Origin: an uncultured Sphingorhabdus sp.
Lineage (GTDB): Bacteria; Pseudomonadota; Alphaproteobacteria; Sphingomonadales; Sphingomonadaceae
DNA: 11,476 nucleotides
Direction: 5' to 3'
NCBI GenBank assembly: GCA_937873665.1
Contig: CALMYW010000249.1
Coordinates: 1 to 11,476, forward strand
Part shown: in pieces, positions 9,501 through 11,476 of the stretch
How positions within the stretch are numbered: position 1 is the first letter of the stretch
How the letters are laid out: the number at the start of each line of letters is the position of its first letter
Notes under the pieces: model-generated
What the model was told of the DNA's origin: nothing
The model's input: only the letters and a program-made list of their open reading frames with translations
Databases searched by the model: none
Position numbers and translations under genes: made by a program

Positions 9501-9724
9501 ACACTCGCTGCCTTCTCGGCGTCCTCCACCTCGTCACAGACAGGATCGATGCCTTCGCCGGACGACGACACGGGGTAGATGGCCCCGCACGGGAAGCGTT
9601 CGGTCGGCAATACACCTTGCAGATCTGGGCCATCGGCGCTTTCTTTTCGCGGAGGGCCAACCAACTGGCCGCGCACCCATTCGATAAGTCGCAGGCGCGG
9701 CTGGATAAACGGATGGTGGGTCAC
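6575..9724 (-). CDS. drmA: DrmA-like SF2 DNA helicase/translocase (DISARM-related)
   Basis: The 1049-aa protein is a large superfamily 2 helicase. Motifs in order: WRPFQ near 403-407, Walker A FPTGGGKTEAYL (434-445), RYTLRLLTRDQ (471-481), TVDKFARL (601-608), Walker B DELH (632-635), motif III STATI (668-672), TNMVSVGLDV (836-845) and motif VI QASSRVGR (865-872). A four-Cys zinc module (CPWC 546-549, Cys570, Cys575) sits between motifs I and II. The FPTGGGKTEAYL box, the inserted zinc module and a downstream DUF1998 gene are typical of DrmA. About 400 residues precede the motor and may form the DrmB/DNA interface. The GTG start is forced: in this frame a TGA lies some 60 bases upstream with no other start between. 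GAAGG precedes the GTG, and it overlaps the stop of a 45-aa ORF as GTGA. DrmA in DISARM is an ATP-driven DNA translocase; the same role is inferred here. Confidence 0.88.
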   Translation of the reverse strand: MTHHPFIQPRLRLIEWVRGQLVGPPRKESADGPDLQGVLPTERFPCGAIYPVSSSGEGIDPVCDEVEDAEKAASVSVEDGAEPAIVRRYIPPSSLGFSFFIKGAHIQLQLLCSAVRYERTERDELGRYKNEWSRRSLPPDAASEEVVNVSCPGKEQHQSLGVLAERARLDVLWRRFADGWIITVTLCNTQVVADDTSGFALERAEKTLFEASLRCVIDAGEVGEYPRVDRTLLDTEEQEIELQYPAQSTQAVGQGCAPDGARDNGRVTELCTQPMPVVEVPQMTADTGSGGDAALSLAVLSRLDDCLDPLTSELPAFVEGYAAWVIQQKETLSGLSVDDGAAAERICRRIETTVKRMRGGLALLGKDEQVRLAFALANRAMLDQMRQHDTVQGKPRGDDAYRWRPFQLAFLLTVLDSAADPDSEDRDTVDLIWFPTGGGKTEAYLGLIAFQIALRRLRHPDTGGGTCVLMRYTLRLLTRDQFLRASRLICALERLRRERKDLGTESVSIGLWVGNATSPNTFADAEKLVGEAIASGESPPLVLDRCPWCGHRFDPRSSYQASDKQFAFHCGNPLCELRGPLPCNVVDEALYDHPPTMLVATVDKFARLAWEERASAFFGGVQHRPPELIIQDELHLIASALGSVAGLYEAGLDTVLRLRGIYPKYIASTATIRMATQQVRRLYGRDVSVFPPSGLSRDDSYFARTVPLTQRPGRMYVGYLAPMLNRQKCFAPIAAALLLAPHTLFKDDQERDALLDAWWTQVVYHGSLKGVGNSHTAFVSDVGEFMRLLDSQSNARSQASLAQLTSLQTAQENSAIFTRLGLKRDADGSLDAVLATNMVSVGLDVARLALMTINGQPLTTAEYIQASSRVGRSEVPGVVFMNYYRDQARSLSHYESFRPYHEAFYRFVEPTSVTPYTYQARQRALHAALVIVMRHARTGLASNDAAANFDPGNAGVEKAIREFKRRCGQSASDHNQQAEIEAHVDSLVAAWRNEVERCRDSRRALRYQVPGNDNAADRLIYNHDDRIRGLWPTLQSLRNVENSALLKVL

Positions 9725-9858
9725 GGAGCCTTCGCCGTCGGATGGGCACTCGGCTCCGCTACACCAAAGCTTTCGGCTTCATAACTTCCAGACCAGAATT
9801 GATTTACTTCAGCGCCTACCGAACTTGCGCCCCGAATCCATTTGCACGCGCCTGACAT
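9721..9858 (-). CDS. Small ORF (45 aa) leading the defence operon, translationally coupled to drmA
   Basis: An ATG at 9858 opens a 45-codon frame, MSGACKWIRGAS...HPTAKAP, whose TGA overlaps the GTG start of drmA in the arrangement GTGA. A strong GGGGGA ribosome site lies five bases upstream of the ATG, and a candidate sigma70 promoter begins about 20 bases further up. The overlap, ribosome site and promoter spacing together favour a translated first cistron. It has two Trp, one Cys and no membrane span or signal peptide. I recognise no family. It could be a genuine small subunit, a leader ORF whose translation opens the drmA start, or a chance frame. The drmA protein appears complete at its own N-terminus, so a lost frameshift fusion is unlikely. 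Confidence 0.5.
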   Translation of the reverse strand: MSGACKWIRGASSVGAEVNQFWSGSYEAESFGVAEPSAHPTAKAP

Positions 9859-9883
9859 GTCTATCCCCCGTTCCCTGTCCTGA

Positions 9884-9913
9884 ATTGTAGCCATCGCTCG
9901 CGGATTGGCTCAA
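9884..9913 (-). promoter_or_regulatory. Candidate sigma70 promoter of the defence operon
   Basis: On the minus strand TTGAGC (-35, complement of 9908-9913, four of six consensus bases) and TACAAT (-10, complement of 9884-9889, five of six) are separated by 18 bp. Transcription would begin near 9877, giving a leader of about 19 nt to the GGGGGA-preceded ATG at 9858. It is the best match I could find between the upstream gene (stop at 10118) and drmA. No operator-like repeat overlaps it directly. Confidence 0.45.
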
Positions 9914-9995
9914 AGCATGCTCCGAAGAAGGGTAAGAAAGAATGTTGGGAACTGGAACTAGACCGTCGGTGTTGGGTAACTGGCTTCCGTGTGTC

Positions 9996-10031
9996 TATTT
10001 TTTGGGCGGAATCAGGTTTCGCCCAACAATA
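9996..10031. repeat. Imperfect inverted repeat in the regulatory gap
   Basis: TTGGGCG (10002-10008) and CGCCCAA (10020-10026) form a perfect 7-bp inverted repeat around an 11-base loop, extended outwards by A/T-rich, mostly complementary flanks. It lies about 85 bp upstream of the candidate operon promoter and about 90 bp past the stop of the upstream gene. Neither orientation has a T-run directly after the stem, so it is a poor intrinsic terminator. It could be a protein-binding site or an RNA hairpin at the end of the upstream transcript. Confidence 0.3.
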
Positions 10032-10117
10032 ACTTTTATTGCAGTCGACCTGGGTGCAGGACAGTGTGGGGCCTGCAGAGCCTTCCGCATCCGTTTCGTC
10101 TATCCACTCGACGTCAA

Positions 10118-11023
10118 CTACGGGCTCCACCAGTCCTTCGCAGGCTTCTCCCACATTGGGTTACCCGTGAAGTGCGCATCCAAGTTGATGGCGAGATCTG
10201 TTACAGCCTCGAGCCTCGAGCAAAGCGGATCCAATAGGCGCACTTGATCGTTCGCCCAATCCAGCCACTCCCGCTTTTCTTTGCTTTGACAACAGGAGTC
10301 TTGGACCGCAGCGATATAACGCCTCAGCCGCCCAGCGTTCTCCCATGCGGATAGGTCATCAACCAACCTCGCTCGCTGTCGTCTCAGAATCTCCTGCTCG
10401 CGTGCTTTGGCTACTCGCCGGGCCTGAGCCTCCATTGCCAGGAGCTCTAAACCCTCCCTCTCAAGCCTCCTGGCCTTGAGCGTCTCCTCCCAGGATGGAA
10501 TGGCTTCCATCACCTCGTGCAATTGCGACTCCAGGGTCGCCCCGGGGCGATCTCGCCAAGAATGCCGGCAACCAGAGAGGCGATACCGCCCAAAGCTCAA
10601 TGTGAACTCTCCCGTTGCGACGAGAAGATAGGCCGGACGCCATGGTTCGTAGGAGGGACGGAGCCGCCCGGTCTTCGGTCGAGGCGACGGAGGAGGCGGA
10701 GCGACTTGTTTCGTGCGCTCATCCAGCCGCACAGAAATGGCCCCCTCTTCGAGGATGAGCTCGGTCTCAACACGCTCTCCGATCCGGACGCCGTATCCGC
10801 GGGACTCGAATTCCTTGATCAACGTGTTGATCAGGATCAGCGCGCGCGTTAGACGCTTTCGTGAGGTCCGCACCCGCAAGACCATCGAGTAATTGAGGGC
10901 CAATACACCCTTGTCTTCCTCGGCGTCCTTTGCGGCAGCGAGCAAGTCCCCAACCAACGGATGAGGTCGCCTGAGCTGCGTAGGTACCGTAATCGGCAAG
11001 ACCCGATGGCGCCCAGATTCCAT
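10118..11023 (-). CDS. Uncharacterised coiled-coil protein next to the tRNA attachment region
   Basis: From the ATG at 11023 the product is 301 aa. The frame is open up to a TTG at 11152 (344 aa), but that start has no ribosome site, and the extra 43 residues are Ser/Pro/Thr-rich, whereas GAGAG lies seven bases before the ATG. The protein has an N-terminal RRPHPLVGDLL, an alpha/beta region (LVLRVRTS-like strand, LIKEFESRGYGVRIGE), then a long charged helix rich in Arg/Glu (about residues 174-230), which looks like a coiled coil. From memory, longer island proteins share the HPLV...LI..LE.RGY core and the Arg/Glu helix but begin with a helix-turn-helix domain of roughly 70 residues. None is visible here, so this may be an N-terminally trimmed relative, cut near the tRNA junction. 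It is separated from the operon by about 260 bp and its own promoter is not clear. Function unknown. Confidence 0.65.
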   Translation of the reverse strand: MESGRHRVLPITVPTQLRRPHPLVGDLLAAAKDAEEDKGVLALNYSMVLRVRTSRKRLTRALILINTLIKEFESRGYGVRIGERVETELILEEGAISVRLDERTKQVAPPPPSPRPKTGRLRPSYEPWRPAYLLVATGEFTLSFGRYRLSGCRHSWRDRPGATLESQLHEVMEAIPSWEETLKARRLEREGLELLAMEAQARRVAKAREQEILRRQRARLVDDLSAWENAGRLRRYIAAVQDSCCQSKEKREWLDWANDQVRLLDPLCSRLEAVTDLAINLDAHFTGNPMWEKPAKDWWSP

Positions 11024-11120
11024 ATTCACACTCTCGGTTTTAGGAGAGGGAGACTCGCGACTCGAGCCCTTGAGTGGCTCGGTCGGACGCGCCTCAAGCG
11101 GGGATGCAGTGTGAACCCTC

Positions 11121-11130
11121 GCGCTAGCGC
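11121..11130. repeat. Perfect 10-bp palindrome
   Basis: GCGCTAGCGC is its own reverse complement. It lies about 50 bp inside the intact tRNA gene, between the tandem direct repeat and the start of the uncharacterised gene. It may be a dimeric protein-binding site (for example a recombination directionality factor or regulator) or simply chance. Confidence 0.25.
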
Positions 11131-11152
11131 ACACAGGTGTAGCCTGAGACAA

Positions 11153-11173
11153 ACGGCTAACATACGGCTAACA
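11153..11173. repeat. Tandem direct repeat, ACGGCTAACA twice, near the attachment region
   Basis: ACGGCTAACA occurs at 11153-11162 and again at 11164-11173, with one base between, an 11-bp period that places both on the same helix face. It starts 9 bp past the encoded CCA end of the intact tRNA. Short repeated boxes next to a tRNA attachment site often serve as arm-type sites for a tyrosine integrase; here that is inference, since no integrase gene lies in the window. Confidence 0.4.
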
Positions 11174-11181
11174 GAAGGGGT

Positions 11182-11308
<127 letters not shown>

Positions 11309-11323
<15 letters not shown>

Positions 11324-11351
11324 CCTGCTCTGACCATTGAGCTACAGGCCC
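11309..11351 (-). pseudogene. Truncated tRNA-Ile2 gene, 5' 43 nt only (split host tRNA)
   Basis: Starting beside rpoD, the minus strand reads GGGCCTG, then the D arm, then anticodon arm GGGGA-CTCATAA-TCCCT, exactly through position 43 of a tRNA. The next bases are TTTTAACGGGTGG with no variable loop, T arm or 3' acceptor strand. It has C4 and C5 of tRNA-Ile2 and a -10-like box just upstream, so it looks like the 5' half of the original chromosomal gene. The missing 3' half would be expected at the far end of the inserted element, left of this window. An alternative is a relic of an earlier partial duplication. Confidence 0.75.
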
Positions 11352-11361
11352 GCTTCCGGGA

Positions 11362-11367
11362 ATTGTA
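11362..11367 (-). promoter_or_regulatory. Candidate -10 box of the tRNA-Ile2 locus
   Basis: TACAAT on the minus strand lies ten bases upstream of the tRNA 5' end, just after the rpoD terminator, and matches five of six consensus bases. A good -35 is not visible, partly because the terminator occupies that place. It would drive the truncated copy and, by read-through, the intact replacement tRNA. Confidence 0.4.
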
Positions 11368-11375
11368 GTGGAACG

Positions 11376-11402
11376 AAAAAGCCCCACCGGAGCGGGGCTC
11401 TT
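11376..11402 (-). terminator. Intrinsic terminator of rpoD
   Basis: The minus strand reads AGCCCC, an 8-base loop, GGGGCT and then a run of T, beginning about 24 bases after the rpoD stop. The stem extends by a G-U and A-T pairs. This is a textbook Rho-independent terminator separating rpoD from the tRNA locus. Confidence 0.85.
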
Positions 11403-11425
11403 GCGTGTCGCGACGGGCGTGGCGC

Positions 11426-11476
11426 TCAGTCGATGTCGAGGAAGCTGCGCAGCGTCTCCGAACGGCTCGGGTGGCG
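11426..11476 (-). CDS. rpoD: RNA polymerase sigma factor RpoD (sigma70), C-terminal end only
   Basis: The last 16 codons before TGA read RHPSRSETLRSFLDID, which matches the end of sigma region 4 of the housekeeping sigma factor (RHPSRSE.LRSFL is nearly invariant in proteobacteria). The rest of the gene lies right of the window. The terminal DID and strong GC3 fit Xanthomonadaceae-type genomes. It marks the chromosomal backbone side of the insertion. Confidence 0.92.
   Translation of the reverse strand, partial: RHPSRSETLRSFLDID

Noticed and set aside
9861..10154. 97-codon minus-strand frame upstream of the small ORF
   Set aside because: Starts with GTG inside the end of the upstream gene, is Ser- and Arg-rich without a domain look, and contains the candidate operon promoter. 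Its stop is two bases before the small ORF start, so it is kept only as a remote possibility.
10817..10834. Inverted repeat TGATCAAC-GT-GTTGATCA
   Set aside because: It lies inside the coding frame of the coiled-coil protein gene (LINTLIKEF region) and is explained by codon choice; no sign of a regulatory role.

Overview
The right edge carries the last 16 codons of rpoD (minus strand, ending ...SETLRSFLDID), followed by its terminator and a tRNA-Ile2(CAU) locus. The wording of the RpoD tail and the GC-rich, GC3-rich coding style suggest a gammaproteobacterium of the Xanthomonadaceae/Lysobacteraceae type (Xanthomonas, Stenotrophomonas, Lysobacter or a relative). This placement is from memory of such sequences, not from a search. 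Everything left of the tRNA looks like accessory DNA inserted at the tRNA gene. A 43-nt 5' fragment of a tRNA-Ile2 gene lies next to rpoD, and a complete but clearly diverged tRNA-Ile2 gene lies 50 bp further in. That is the pattern expected when an integrative element splits the host tRNA gene at the anticodon arm and supplies its own replacement copy.

Layout, right to left (everything is on the minus strand): rpoD 3' end (11426-11476); terminator (11376-11402); tRNA promoter and tRNA-Ile2 5' fragment (11309-11351); intact tRNA-Ile2 (11182-11258); a short stretch with an 11-bp-period direct repeat and a perfect palindrome (11121-11173); an uncharacterised coiled-coil protein gene (10118-11023, possibly starting at 11152); a 259-bp regulatory gap with a candidate sigma70 promoter; then one tight operon of a 45-aa small ORF, a drmA-like SF2 helicase (1049 aa), a drmB-like DUF1998 protein (604 aa), a compact SF1 helicase (394 aa), a protein of unknown family (607 aa) and a NERD-nuclease/SF1-helicase fusion (524 aa). 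Gaps inside the operon are a 4-nt overlap and then 3, 2, 2 and 2 nt. Bases 1-166 lie beyond the last confident gene and hold only weak candidates.

The DrmA and DrmB pair is the core of DISARM anti-phage defence, where the two proteins form a DNA-translocating complex. Here the usual companions (DrmC phospholipase-D nuclease, DNA methyltransferase) are absent from the window. Their place is taken by two small SF1 helicases, one carrying an N-terminal PD-(D/E)XK-type NERD domain, plus a large unknown protein with a charged disordered N-terminus. My inference is a DISARM-related anti-phage or anti-plasmid system in which DrmAB engages foreign DNA and the helicase/NERD proteins process it. How self is told from non-self is not visible, and any further genes would lie left of base 1. 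No integrase, transposase, CRISPR array or rRNA is visible in the window.
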